NCBI RefSeq assembly: GCF_009856825.1
Contig: NZ_WVTD01000014.1
Span: 1 to 64,000, forward strand
Direction of reading: 5' to 3'
Length of the DNA stretch: 64,000 bases
Source: Novosphingobium silvae
GTDB lineage: Bacteria; Pseudomonadota; Alphaproteobacteria; Sphingomonadales; Sphingomonadaceae
A program made the translations under genes and the position numbers. Positions 37,954 to 48,200 of the stretch are shown here, one piece after another (position 1 is the stretch's first letter; the number at the start of each line of letters is the position of its first letter). Below the pieces are notes generated by a model that saw only the letters and a list, made by a program, of their open reading frames with translations, ran no database searches and had not been told where the DNA came from.

Positions 37954-39684
37954 ATGACCGGCACTTCCCCCAAGACCCAGGTTTCCCGCCGCGCGCTGCT
38001 CGCCGGGATGGCCGGAGCGGGCGCGATGCTGGCCGTGCCTGCGGCCATGCTGGCGGCGAAGGCCGTCAATCCGGTATTCCGCCACGGCGTCGCCAGCGGC
38101 GATCCCGACGCCTCCAGCGTGGTCCTGTGGACGCGCGTCGAGGCGAGCGGGCCCGCCACCGTCCGCTGGGAACTCGCCGCTTCGCCCGCATTCGACAAGG
38201 TCCTGAAGTCCGGAACCGTCACCACCGACGCCGCCCGCGACCATACGGTGAAAGTCCTTGCGGCCGGCCTCCCGGCGGGGGACACGTTCTTCTATCGCTT
38301 CGTGCTGGACAAGGCGGTTTCGCCGGTCGGGCGCGCGCGCACGCTTCCGCAGGGGCGGCTCGACACACTGGGGATCGCGCTGGCCTCGTGCTCCAACTAT
38401 GCCTTCGGCTTCTTCAACGCCTACGACGCCATCGCCAGGGATCCCGCCGTCGACTTTGTCCTGCACACAGGCGACTACATCTACGAGTATGGCGGCAAGG
38501 ATGGATGGGGCGAGGCCGTGGCCCGCACGATCGGGCGCGAGCATTCGCCCACGCACGAGATCGTCAGCCTCTCGGACTATCGCACCCGCCATGCGCAGTA
38601 CAAGATCGATGCGGGGTCGATGGCCATGCACGCCCGGCACACCCTGCTTGCCTGCTGGGACGATCACGAAAGCGCGAACAACCCCTGGACCGGCGGCGCG
38701 CAGAACCACCAGCCCGCCACCGAAGGGGACTGGGCGGCCCGCCGCGCGGCTTCGATCCAGGCCTACTTCGAGTGGATGCCCGTGCGCGAGCCGGAGTGGC
38801 TGGCGGTAAAGGGCCGCAGCCGAGTGCAGTTCTGGCGCGCGTACAGCTTCGGCGACCTTGCCCTAATCCATACGCTGGAGACCCGCCACACCGCCCGCGC
38901 CCGGCAGATCGAATATCTCGACCACGCGGCGGCTATCGTCGACGATGGTTCCGCCGCCCGCTTCAGGAAGGATGTCCTTGGCGCGCCGGACCGGCCGATG
39001 ATCTCGCCCGAACTCGAAGCTGACCTGGAGGCGGCGCTCGCCCGGTCGGTGAAGGCGGGCCAGCCCTGGCGGGTGATCGGCAGCCCCATGGTGATCGGCC
39101 GCCTGGACGTGCCGGATCTCGTCAAAGCGGGCGTCCTTGCAGACCCCTTCCCCCGGCTCGCCGCTGCCAAGTCGAAGGAGGAGCTGGCACGGCTTGCTGC
39201 GGATCCGCACGTCTCGCTGGCGTGGCGGGGGCGCTGGGGCCTTCCCGACTATACGGACGCCTGGGGCGGCTACCCCTGGGCGCGCGAGCAGTTCTATGCG
39301 CTTTCGCGGCGCGCGGGCGCGGGCGACCTCGTCTTCCTCTCGGGCGACAGCCACAGCTTCTGGACGAACGACCTTTCCGACGCGGCCGGGCGGCCTGCCG
39401 GGATCGAGTTCGGCACGGCCGGCATCTCCTCCCCGGGCGACTTCATCGATAGCGGCTTCGGCGCGGACATGGCGGTAAGACTGGACAAGGCCTACGCCGA
39501 TCACATGCCCGAGGTCGTCTGGACGGACAACATGCACCAGGGCTACGTGCGCATCCGGTTCGGTCGCGAGCGCGGCACGGCAAGCTTCGTTGCGGTGAGC
39601 ACCGTGCTCTCGCGCGACTATACCACAAGCGTCATCCGCGAGGACCATTTCGAACGAGCCGGACCGCAGGTGCGCTTCGCCTGA
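37954..39684 (+). CDS. PhoD-type alkaline phosphatase/phosphodiesterase
   Basis: 576 aa. A Tat-type signal (VSRRALLAGMAGAGAM) sends the folded metalloenzyme to the periplasm. The family's N-terminal beta domain (FRHGVASGDPDASSVVLWTR) precedes the metallophosphatase core, with metal ligands in HTGDYIYEYGG, CWDDHESANN and LSGDSHSFWTND. It releases phosphate from mono- or diesters. ATG 37954 is preceded by AGGA. It is downstream of and co-directional with the TonB receptor. Confidence 0.92.
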   Translation: MTGTSPKTQVSRRALLAGMAGAGAMLAVPAAMLAAKAVNPVFRHGVASGDPDASSVVLWTRVEASGPATVRWELAASPAFDKVLKSGTVTTDAARDHTVKVLAAGLPAGDTFFYRFVLDKAVSPVGRARTLPQGRLDTLGIALASCSNYAFGFFNAYDAIARDPAVDFVLHTGDYIYEYGGKDGWGEAVARTIGREHSPTHEIVSLSDYRTRHAQYKIDAGSMAMHARHTLLACWDDHESANNPWTGGAQNHQPATEGDWAARRAASIQAYFEWMPVREPEWLAVKGRSRVQFWRAYSFGDLALIHTLETRHTARARQIEYLDHAAAIVDDGSAARFRKDVLGAPDRPMISPELEADLEAALARSVKAGQPWRVIGSPMVIGRLDVPDLVKAGVLADPFPRLAAAKSKEELARLAADPHVSLAWRGRWGLPDYTDAWGGYPWAREQFYALSRRAGAGDLVFLSGDSHSFWTNDLSDAAGRPAGIEFGTAGISSPGDFIDSGFGADMAVRLDKAYADHMPEVVWTDNMHQGYVRIRFGRERGTASFVAVSTVLSRDYTTSVIREDHFERAGPQVRFA

Positions 39685-39818
39685 TGACGCTCGTTGCGGA
39701 CCCGCACGGTTTTTGATCGCGCGGGAGGATGCTGCATGGCACAAAACCTGCGGCGGCGAGTTGCGGTGTCATGCGGGTGCAACCGCGCCGGACGCCCGCC
39801 GAATGCGAGGCCTGACCC

Positions 39819-40349
39819 ATGACCATGACCATGACCGTGAACGGCTCGCCCGTGTCGCTTCCCCACGACGCGCGCGTATCCCTCCTCGACCTAGTGCGCG
39901 AGCACCTGCACCTTCCGGGCACCAAGAAGGGGTGCAACCAGGGGGCCTGCGGCGCATGCACCGTGCTCGTCGATGGGGAGAGGATCCTGTCGTGCCTTGC
40001 CCTGGCGGTGCAGTTCGAGGGCCGGTCCGTCACCACCATCGAAGGCGTGGGCACGCCAGGCGCCCTTCACCCGCTGCAAGCGGCCTTCATCGAGCATGAC
40101 GGCTTCCAGTGCGGATACTGCACGCCGGGGCAGATCTGCTCTGCCATCGGCATGGCGCAGGAAATCCGGCGCGGCGTGCCCAGCCATGTGACCGCCGATC
40201 TCGCCGCGCCTGACATCGCTCCGACCCGCGACGAACTGCGTGAGCGGATGAGCGGAAACCTGTGCCGCTGCGGCACGCACAACGGCATCATCGACGCCAT
40301 CGCGGAAATCGTCTCGGCCGATGTCCTCCTTCCGGAGCCGGCACAGTGA
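39819..40349 (+). CDS. paoA: aldehyde oxidoreductase 2Fe-2S subunit (PaoA-like)
   Basis: 176 aa. The electron-transfer subunit of a molybdenum hydroxylase. A plant-type 2Fe-2S site lies in KKGCNQGACGACTVLVDG plus a later C in LSC; the second 2Fe-2S site is in FQCGYCTPGQ and NLCRCGTHN. ATG 39819 (GAGG 8 bases upstream) is the first of three tandem Met-Thr starts. Unlike E. coli PaoA, no Tat signal precedes the domain, so the complex appears cytoplasmic. The stop overlaps the FAD-subunit start (GTGA). Confidence 0.92.
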   Translation: MTMTMTVNGSPVSLPHDARVSLLDLVREHLHLPGTKKGCNQGACGACTVLVDGERILSCLALAVQFEGRSVTTIEGVGTPGALHPLQAAFIEHDGFQCGYCTPGQICSAIGMAQEIRRGVPSHVTADLAAPDIAPTRDELRERMSGNLCRCGTHNGIIDAIAEIVSADVLLPEPAQ

Positions 40350-41335
40350 GGCCCTTTCGCTACTCCCGCGCCGTCGATGTGGCCGATGCGGTTCGCTTGG
40401 CCGGAAGTCCCGGCGCGCGCTACCTTGGCGGGGGCACCAACCTCGTCGATCTGATGCGCGAGACGATCGAGCAGCCCGATGCGCTTGTCGACGTCACCGC
40501 AATGCCGGGCGAGATCGAGGAGACACCCGAAGGCGGGCTCCTGATCGGCGCGGCGGTTCGCAACACTGCGCTTGCGGAACACCCGGCGGTCCGCACGCGC
40601 TATCCGGTCCTCTCCCGCGCGATCGTGGCGGGGGCGAGCGCGCAAATCCGCAACATGGCGACCTTGGGCGGCAACCTTCTCCAGCGCACCCGCTGCGCCT
40701 ATTTCTACGACAATCACGGATCGCGGTGCAACAAGCGGCAGCCGGGACAGGGCTGCGACGCGCTGGAAGGCTTCCATCGCAACCATGCGATCTTGGGAGC
40801 CTCGGCCGCGTGCATCGCGGTGCATCCCTCCGACATGGCGGTAGCGCTCGCCGCGCTGGACGCGGTGGTCCATCTGCAAGGCAGGAATGGCAGCGTGCGC
40901 AGCTTGCCCGTCACCGACCTGCACCGCCTTCCCGGCGAGCGGCCGGACGTGGACACGCTCCTCGAGCCGGGGGAGCTTATCACCGCGATCGAACTGCCGC
41001 CGCTTCCCGCTACCTTGCGCTCCACTTACCGCAAGGTTCGCGACCGGTCGAGCTACGCCTTCGCGCTCGTGTCGGTGGCCGCAGTGCTGGATATCGCCGA
41101 TGGCGAGATCCGCGACGTTCGGATCGCGCTCGGCGGCGTTGCCCACAAGCCGTGGCGGGCCACGAGGGCAGAGAGCGTGCTGCGTGGCGGATCCGGCACC
41201 GCCGCCGCCTTCGCCGCCGCAGCCGACGCGGAACTGGCCGAGGCGCGGCCCCTGCCCGGTAACGCTTTCAAGATCGAACTGGCCCGGCGCACCATCGTCG
41301 CCGTACTTCGGGAACTGGCGGGAGACAGCGCATGA
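40346..41335 (+). CDS. paoB: aldehyde oxidoreductase FAD subunit (PaoB-like)
   Basis: 329 aa from GTG 40346 (overlaps the previous stop; GGAG 8 bases upstream). FAD-binding PCMH domain with YLGGGTNLVDLM and RNMATLGGNLLQRTRC. The extra cysteine loop in CAYFYDNHGSRCNKRQPGQG, continuing to GCDALEG, matches the unusual 4Fe-4S-binding insertion that marks PaoB-type subunits and separates them from ordinary xanthine dehydrogenase FAD subunits. The C-terminal CO-dehydrogenase flavoprotein domain is complete. Confidence 0.92.
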   Translation: MRPFRYSRAVDVADAVRLAGSPGARYLGGGTNLVDLMRETIEQPDALVDVTAMPGEIEETPEGGLLIGAAVRNTALAEHPAVRTRYPVLSRAIVAGASAQIRNMATLGGNLLQRTRCAYFYDNHGSRCNKRQPGQGCDALEGFHRNHAILGASAACIAVHPSDMAVALAALDAVVHLQGRNGSVRSLPVTDLHRLPGERPDVDTLLEPGELITAIELPPLPATLRSTYRKVRDRSSYAFALVSVAAVLDIADGEIRDVRIALGGVAHKPWRATRAESVLRGGSGTAAAFAAAADAELAEARPLPGNAFKIELARRTIVAVLRELAGDSA

Positions 41336-43665
41336 GCATCGCCAAGGACGCCAAGGACCTCGCCAAGGGAATGCTCCAGGGCCTGATGGGCAAGGCCGTG
41401 GCGATGGCGCCCGACAGCTGGATACCGGGCGGCGAGCCCGATCCCCTGATCCGCGTCAGGCACGGCCACGTGGGCAAGCCGGTGTCGCGCATCGACGGTC
41501 CGCTCAAGGTCGCAGGCGCGGCGCCCTTCGCCGCCGAGTTCCCGATGGAAGGCATGGTCTACGCCGCGCTGGTCTACAGCACGATCGCGAAGGGCCGCAT
41601 CCTAGCCATCAATGTCGCGCAGGCTGAGGCAGCGCCCGGCGTGCGCGCCGTCATGACCTACCGCAACGCCCCGCGCATCGCCCGGCCGCCGGTGTTCATG
41701 TCCGACCAGAAGGCGGCGGGAGGAGACGACCTGCCGGTCATGCAGGAGGACTTCGTTCGCTGGAATGGCGAGCCGGTGGCAGTCGTGCTTGCCGACACGC
41801 AGGAGCAGGCCGATCATGCGACCACGCTGGTCGCCGTCTCCTATGAACTTGAAACGCCCATGACCGATTTCGCGTCGGCGAAGGACGCGGGAACCCGCAC
41901 GGCGGTGTTCATGGGGCAGGCGCTGCACCAAGAGATCGGCGACGCCGAAAAGGCGCTGGCCGCCGCTGCGTTCCGCGTGGATTCCCACTACTCCACGCCG
42001 CGCCACAGCCATAACGCTATCGAGCTCCATGCCGTCACGGCTGCGTGGATCGGCGGGGTCCTTCGCCTTCACGACGCTTCCCAGCTTGTGGCCCACACGG
42101 CCTGGTCGCTTGGCCAGATGTTCGGCATTCCGGAGGACAAGGTGGTCGTCACCTCTCCTTTCGTGGGCGGCGGGTTTGGCGGCAAGTGCCTGTGGCAGCA
42201 CCAGGTCCTTGCCTCCATGGCGGCGAAGCTGGTCGGCCGCCCGGTTCGCATGGTGCTCTCGCGCGAGGGCGTCTACCGCATCGTCGGCGGGCGCGCGCTC
42301 ACCGAGCAGCGCGTGGCGCTGGCGGCGGATGCCGAGGGCAAGCTCAAGGCCGTGGTCCATACCGGCACCACAGCGAAGACCGCCAGCAACATGATGGCCG
42401 AGCCGTTCATCGTCGCCACCCGCAGCATGTACGAGTCGGAGACCTTCAAGCTGGATGTGCAGGTGGTGGAGCTCGACATGCTTGCGAACACCTTCATGCG
42501 CGCGCCGGGCGAGGCGGTGGGCACTTTCGCGCTGGAGTGCGCGATGGACGAGCTGGCCGAGGCGCTCGACATCGATCCGGTGGAACTGCGCATCCGCAAC
42601 GAACCCGAAATGGACCCGACCTCGGGGCTTCCGTTCTCCTCGCGCAACGTGGTCGAAGCCTGGCGCACTGGCGCGGAGCGGTTCGGGTGGAGCCGGCGCA
42701 GCGCTGTTCCCGGCACCGTGCGGGATGGCGAGTGGCTGGTCGGCATGGGCTGCGCGACGGGGACCTATCCCTATTACCGCATGCCCGGCGGCGCGGCGCG
42801 CATCACCCTCAACGCAGAGGGCCGCGCCAGCATCGACATCGCCGCGCACGAGATGGGAATGGGAACGGCAACCGCGCAGACGCAGGTCGCCGCCGAGCGG
42901 CTTGGCCTGCCGATGGGCGCTGTCTCGTTCCATTATGGCGACTCCACCCTGCCCGGCGTCGTCCTTGCCGGCGGTTCGCAGCAGACCGCCTCCATCGGCG
43001 CTTCGGTCATCGCCGCGCACAGGGCGCTGGTAAAGGAACTGCTCGCGATGGCCGGCAACGATTCCCCGCTCGCCGGGCTGAAGCCGGACGAAGTCGCCAG
43101 TCGCGACGGAGGGCTGTGCAGGATCGACGACCCGGCCCGGCATGAAACCTATGTCTCGATCCTGAGCCGGGCGGGCAAGGGGTCCATCAGCGCCGAGGGA
43201 GAAGCGCCGATGCCGCTGGAGACCCAGCACTGGTCGATGCACAGCCACGCGGCCATGTTCTGCGAGGCGCGGGTCAACAGCGTGACGGGCGAGGTGCGCA
43301 TCGCCCGCTTCCTCGGCTCGTTCGACTGCGGGCGCATCCTCAACCCCAAGACGGCAGCAAGCCAGCTGCGTGGGGGGATCATCATGGGGCTCGGACTGGC
43401 CCTCATGGAGGAGACGCAGTTCGACGAGCGAAACGGCCGCATCGTGAACGCCAGTCTTTCGGAGTATCATGTCCCCGTTCACATGGACGTGCCGGACATC
43501 GACCTGATCTGGACCGACATCGCCGATCCGCATACCCCCATGGGCGCGCGCGGCATCGGCGAGATCGGCATCACCGGCACCGCCGCCGCGGTTGCGAACG
43601 CTGTCTACAACGCCACCGGCAAGCGTATTCGCGACCTGCCCATCACGCTGGACAAGCTCCTTTAG
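41332..43665 (+). CDS. paoC: aldehyde oxidoreductase molybdenum-cofactor subunit (PaoC-like)
   Basis: 777 aa. The catalytic subunit that binds molybdopterin cytosine dinucleotide and oxidises aldehydes. Family marks are the GGGFGGKCLWQHQ loop, FMRAPGEAVGTFALECAMDE, ATGTYPYYRMPGGAA, and the catalytic-glutamate region MGARGIGEIGITGTAAA. ATG 41332 overlaps the FAD-subunit stop (ATGA), completing a three-gene coupled operon. No XdhC/PaoD-type cofactor-insertion chaperone is adjacent, so it must be supplied from elsewhere. Confidence 0.93.
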   Translation: MSIAKDAKDLAKGMLQGLMGKAVAMAPDSWIPGGEPDPLIRVRHGHVGKPVSRIDGPLKVAGAAPFAAEFPMEGMVYAALVYSTIAKGRILAINVAQAEAAPGVRAVMTYRNAPRIARPPVFMSDQKAAGGDDLPVMQEDFVRWNGEPVAVVLADTQEQADHATTLVAVSYELETPMTDFASAKDAGTRTAVFMGQALHQEIGDAEKALAAAAFRVDSHYSTPRHSHNAIELHAVTAAWIGGVLRLHDASQLVAHTAWSLGQMFGIPEDKVVVTSPFVGGGFGGKCLWQHQVLASMAAKLVGRPVRMVLSREGVYRIVGGRALTEQRVALAADAEGKLKAVVHTGTTAKTASNMMAEPFIVATRSMYESETFKLDVQVVELDMLANTFMRAPGEAVGTFALECAMDELAEALDIDPVELRIRNEPEMDPTSGLPFSSRNVVEAWRTGAERFGWSRRSAVPGTVRDGEWLVGMGCATGTYPYYRMPGGAARITLNAEGRASIDIAAHEMGMGTATAQTQVAAERLGLPMGAVSFHYGDSTLPGVVLAGGSQQTASIGASVIAAHRALVKELLAMAGNDSPLAGLKPDEVASRDGGLCRIDDPARHETYVSILSRAGKGSISAEGEAPMPLETQHWSMHSHAAMFCEARVNSVTGEVRIARFLGSFDCGRILNPKTAASQLRGGIIMGLGLALMEETQFDERNGRIVNASLSEYHVPVHMDVPDIDLIWTDIADPHTPMGARGIGEIGITGTAAAVANAVYNATGKRIRDLPITLDKLL

Positions 43666-43680
43666 CGCCGGAAAGGCGCT
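43664..43680 (+). terminator. short hairpin after paoC-like gene
   Basis: AGCGCC (43664-43669) and GGCGCT (43675-43680) with a 5-base loop; the left arm overlaps the TAG stop. No T-run. Confidence 0.35.
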
Positions 43681-43775
43681 GGTCCGGCAAGCCGCACACC
43701 GTCCGCGCGCCGGCACCCACGCCGGTACGCTCTCGAGCGATGAAGCGCGATGTGCCCGCCTTGGGTTGACGGGGA

Positions 43776-43790
43776 TGCACGGTCCGTGCA
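43776..43790. promoter_or_regulatory. palindrome TGCACGG-T-CCGTGCA upstream of the fpr gene pair
   Basis: Perfect 7-bp arms around one base, about 100 bases before the TTG start at 43888, close to a TTGACG element (43766-43771). A second short inverted repeat (TGCGA/TCGCA) lies at 43802-43816. Possible operator. Confidence 0.35.
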
Positions 43791-43887
43791 GAACACACTA
43801 ATGCGAATGTCTCGCAATAGTCCGCAGCCGGCTCGGCCCGATGGCAGCGGCGGAACATGTGACCCGCATGAGTGAAGGAGCGCGCCC

Positions 43888-44331
43888 TTGTACGACTTCA
43901 TCGACCGCCCGGTAACCGCGCTCGACAATGCCGGGCGCTTTCTGCTCTGGGCCATGCGGGGCTGGGTTCATTCCGCCGCGAAGGGCAACTGCCCGGCCCA
44001 TGCGCTGGGCCGGGCCTTCACGGGGTTCAATGCACGCGAGGTTCTTCCCGACTTCCACATGGCCATGGCCCTGATCAGCCGCAGGGCGGGCGAGCGCATC
44101 ATGCTTGCACCGCTGGCCTGCCCGCGCATCAGCGAACATGAGGCCATGCTGCTTGCACTTTGGCGTGACACCGGTATAGGGCGCGGCGAGAACGTACGTG
44201 CGACTCTGGCGCACATCGTGCCGGTCGATACCGTAGCGGCGGTCTCACAGGCAATGTCCCGCGCCAGTGCCGCGATGACCATTGCCGGCTTCGGGATCGC
44301 CCTGATCGCCCCGCATAGTATCGAGGACTAG
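43888..44331 (+). CDS. hypothetical protein coupled to ferredoxin-NADP reductase
   Basis: 147 aa from a TTG at 43888 with GAAGGAG 7 bases upstream; without this TTG no good start exists. The family is not recognised. The N-terminal 90 residues look globular (FLLWAMRGWVHSAAKGNCPA, AFTGFNAREVLPDFHMAMAL). The C-terminus has a hydrophobic stretch (AMTIAGFGIALIAPHS) that could be a membrane anchor. It ends 6 bases before the fpr ATG, so the two are one transcription unit. Confidence 0.72.
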   Translation: MYDFIDRPVTALDNAGRFLLWAMRGWVHSAAKGNCPAHALGRAFTGFNAREVLPDFHMAMALISRRAGERIMLAPLACPRISEHEAMLLALWRDTGIGRGENVRATLAHIVPVDTVAAVSQAMSRASAAMTIAGFGIALIAPHSIED

Positions 44332-44337
44332 AGTTTG

Positions 44338-45153
44338 ATGACCGACGTCAAGGCCGAGGCGGCCGTACTTGAGCCCACCTCCGCCCTTTCCGTTGAAACC
44401 GTGCTGTCCGTCCGTCACTGGAACGAGCATCTCTTCAGCTTCAAGATCACGCGCCCGGCCTCGTTCCGCTTCCGCTCGGGCGAGTTCATCATGATCGGCC
44501 TGATGGGCGAGAACGGCAAGCCGCTCCTGCGCGCCTATTCGATCGCCAGCCCGGCCTGGGCCGAGGAAATCGAGTTCCTTTCGATTAAGGTGCCGGATGG
44601 CCCGCTCACCTCGAAGCTGCAGCTGATCCAGCCCGGCGACCAGATTTACCTTGGCCGCAAGCCCACCGGCACGCTCGTCACCGATGCGCTTTCGCCGGGC
44701 AAGCGCCTGTTCCTGTTCGGCTCGGGCACCGGCCTTGCGCCGTTCCTCTCGCTCATCCGCGATCCGGACGTCTACGAGTGCTTCGAGCAGGTGGTGGTCG
44801 TCCACTCGGTCCGCCGCGTCGACGACCTCGCCTTCCGCGAGGAGCTGGAAAGCCAGCTTGCGGGCGATCCGCTGGTGGAGGACCAGGCGCTGGTGCAGCT
44901 GCACTACGTGCCCACCGTCACGCGCGAGGAGTTCCACACCACCGGCCGCATCAACACCCTGATCGACAGCGGCCGCCTGTTCCAAGGCATCCCGGGCGAG
45001 GCGCGCCTCGATCCCGCGACAGATCGTGTCATGCTCTGCGGCTCGATGGCCATGAACAAGGACATCGCCGCAATGCTCGAGGGAATGGGCTTCGTCGAAG
45101 GCTCCAACAACAAGCCGGCCGACTTCGTGATCGAGCGCGCTTTCGTCGGCTGA
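44338..45153 (+). CDS. fpr: ferredoxin--NADP+ reductase
   Basis: 271 aa. A soluble FAD enzyme that moves electrons between NADPH and ferredoxin or flavodoxin, often in oxidative-stress defence. FAD motif LLRAYSIASP, NADP-binding LFLFGSGTGLAPFLSLIRDP, and MLCGSMAMNKDI. It ends with the family's conserved aromatic-containing tail (PADFVIERAFVG). ATG 44338 is preferred over the TTG at 44335. A strong intrinsic terminator follows. Confidence 0.95.
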   Translation: MTDVKAEAAVLEPTSALSVETVLSVRHWNEHLFSFKITRPASFRFRSGEFIMIGLMGENGKPLLRAYSIASPAWAEEIEFLSIKVPDGPLTSKLQLIQPGDQIYLGRKPTGTLVTDALSPGKRLFLFGSGTGLAPFLSLIRDPDVYECFEQVVVVHSVRRVDDLAFREELESQLAGDPLVEDQALVQLHYVPTVTREEFHTTGRINTLIDSGRLFQGIPGEARLDPATDRVMLCGSMAMNKDIAAMLEGMGFVEGSNNKPADFVIERAFVG

Positions 45154-45175
45154 CCGGCTTGGAGTCATGAACGCG

Positions 45176-45207
45176 AAAACGGCCCGCCCGCGGGGTGGGC
45201 CGTTTTT
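45176..45207 (+). terminator. intrinsic terminator of fpr
   Basis: AAAACGGCCCGCCC (45176-45189) pairs with GGGTGGGCCGTTTT (45193-45206), one G-U pair, 3-base loop, followed by T. This is the clearest rho-independent terminator in the window. Confidence 0.85.
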
Positions 45208-45284
45208 CGTGGAAGGCTGCAGTGCTCACGCCGACGACGCGTGCGCCGGACAGGCCGAATGCCCGCTGGCGAGTGTGGGCGCGC

Positions 45285-48200
45285 TCACTTGCCGGAGGGA
45301 GCTCCCAGCGTGAAGGACCAGGTGACCGGCTCCAGCGAAATGCGATAGGGCATGTGCGCGCGGCCATCGAGGTTCCAGCCCGTGTCGCCCCCCACGCCTG
45401 CCTGAGCCATGTCTACCAGCAGGGTGCCGTTCCCATGCGGCCGGATGTCGGAGCTATGGGCCTTGCCCGGCGGCTTCAGCGCAAGGTCGGCGTACGGGAA
45501 AGCCAGCGCGTTCACGGAAAGCGGCTGTGCGCCGGTTACTCGCAGCCCGCTCCCGGCAAGGCCGGTCCGGCGCGAGCCGGTCAGTTCGAGCCAGCGCACG
45601 TCGGTCTTGTTCCCGCTTTCCTGGGGCCGCGCGTAATCGTGGAACTGCTCGGCGACCGCACCGCTCCAGCGCGCGATCATGCCGCCGCTCCTGCGATCCG
45701 AATACGTCTCCTGCGGGCCGCGGCCGTACCATGCAACGCGGTCGAGGCCGGGCATCGTCTCGAATGCAAGACCCAGGCGAAGCGGGTCGGGCAGCGTGTC
45801 GCGCAAGGGGACGAAGCGCAGGGTCACGCCAACGGTACCATCGGCGGCCATGCTCCAGCGCGTCTCCGTCTTGACCGAGCCCACGCCCATGTCGTGCCTC
45901 ACGACGATGGCGTTGCCCTCGCGCACGACCGCTTCCACGCGGCGGTTTTCGGAGAAGTGCTGCCACATCGCATGGGTCTTGGGCACGCCCGCTCCAACGT
46001 CGTTGTCGGTGGGAGCGCGCCAGAAGTTGGGTGCGCCGCCCGTCAGCAGAAGTTTGTCATCACGCATGTAGCGCCTGACGAGCCCGGTTCCGCGCTCGAT
46101 CTCCAGCAAGGCCCCGCCACTGGACAGGGACAGCGTGCCCTCGCCTTCCTGCGGCGTGACCGCGCCCTGCGGCACGGCAAGCGCCGCGCCCGGGGCAAGC
46201 ACGAACTGCTCCCATCCCACCACGTGCCCGGCGGGCTGTGTGGGCACCGTTCCCGCCCGGGCCCGCGCGCGAAGGACGAGGATGCGCTCTGCCCGCGTGG
46301 TCCGGCCCGCAGGAACGGGCACGGAAAGCGGCGCACTGGCCCCGGCCGGAACGGCGGGAGCGGCCAGGCTGCCGTGCGCCACGTCCACGCCGTCCTCCAG
46401 CACCGCCCAGTCGAGCGTGAATCCCGAGAGGTCGAGATGATCGTGGCGATTGATGACGCTGTAGCCGCTATCGGCCTTCACGAAAGTGACTGGCGACTGG
46501 ACGTGCGCCAGCTCGTAGTATTCGGGATCGGGTGTCCGGTCGGACTGGATCACGCCGTCGCCCACGGGGCTTTCGTCGCCATGGACGCCCGGCGCCTTCG
46601 GATCGGGATCGAAGTCGATCCCCTGCCCCCAGTATTCGCGGCCTTCCTTGTCCTTCAGCAGCATGGTCTGGTCCACCCAGTCCCACACGAAGCCGCCCTG
46701 CAGCTTGGGATGACTGCGCATGACGTCCCAGTATCCCGCTATGTCGCCGAGGCTGTTGCCCATGGCATGCGCGTATTCGCACAGGATGAGCGGCTGCGTG
46801 AAGCCTGCATCCTTCGCGTAATCGATCATCTTGGGCGCGTCGTCATACATCGGGGCGAAGATGTCGACGTAGCTGTTCACCGGGTGGCGCCAGTTGCTCA
46901 TCGACCAGCCAAGGAAGCTGACGAGCCGGGTGGGATCGCTTTGCTTCACCCATTTCGCCGCCGCCTCGAAGCTGTCGCCGATGCCGGTCTCGTTGCCAAG
47001 CGACCAGAAGATGATCGAGGGATGGTTGCGATCACGCTGCACCATGCGCGACACGCGGTCGAGGTGCCCGGCACGCCAGCGGGGATCGTTGCCCAGCAGG
47101 ATGGAGGGATCGTTGTCCGCCACTTGCGACTTGTAGAGATAGCCGTGGCTCTCAATATTCGCCTCGTCCATCACGTAGAGGCCGTATTCGTCGGCCAGTT
47201 CGTACCAGCGCGGATCGTTGGGATAGTGGCTGGTGCGAACGGCGTTGACGTTGGCCGCCTTCATCAGCTCGATGTCGCGGTGCATGGTCTCTTCCGAAAC
47301 GATGCGGAAAGTGTGCGGATCATGCTCGTGCCGATTGACGCCGCGGATCATGATGCGCTTGCCGTTGACGCGCACTTCGCCGCCCGTGATCTCCACGGTG
47401 CGGAAGCCGATGCGGCGGCTCGTCGCTTCCACCAGCTTGCCGTTCCAGTCCAGCAGTTCGACCACAAGCGTGTAGAGGTTCGGCGCCTCCGCCGTCCATG
47501 TGCGGACGGAAGGGATCTCGGCGGCCAGCGATAGCGTGCCCTGCCCGCTCTCGGCCCCGGTCTCCTCCCGCGTCAGCACCTCGCGCCTGCCGTCGAGCAG
47601 GGTGGCGCGCACGCGCATCGCTGCGGGCTTCCCGCCAAGGTCGACCTTCACCGCCAGCGTGCCGTCGCGGTAGTCGTTCTTCAGCCCGGCATCGATCACG
47701 AGGTCGCGGATGTGCGTTTGCGGCGCGGCATAGAGCGTCACGCTGCGCTCGATCCCGTTGACGCGCCAGAAATCCTGGTCCTCAAGGTAGGAGCCGTCCG
47801 CGAAGCGGTAGAGCTCGATGGCGACGATGTTCCTGCCCGGGCGCGCATAGGCGGTGACGTCGAACTCGGCGGGGAGCTTGGAATCCTCCGAGTAGCCCAC
47901 GCGTTGGCCGTTCACCCAGATGTAGTAGGCCGCTCCCGCAGCGCCGACGGTCAACAGCAGGCGACGCCCCGCAAAGTGCGGAGGCACGGTGAACTCGCGG
48001 CGGTAGGAACCGACCTCGTTCAGCGAGTGGTCGATCCGCGGCTGATCCGCCGGGAAGGGATAGCCGCTGCCGACGAACACCGCCCGCCCGTGTCCTTCGG
48101 CCTGCAGGATGCCTGGAACCTTCATGGTTCCCCAACCGCTGACATCGTAGTCCGGCTTGAAGAAGTCGGCAGGCCTTGCCTCGGGAGACTGGGAAAGCCT

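Noticed and set aside
43766..43802. Sigma-70 promoter before the 147-aa gene
   Set aside because: TTGACG is good, but the nearest -10-like sequence is about 25 bases away.
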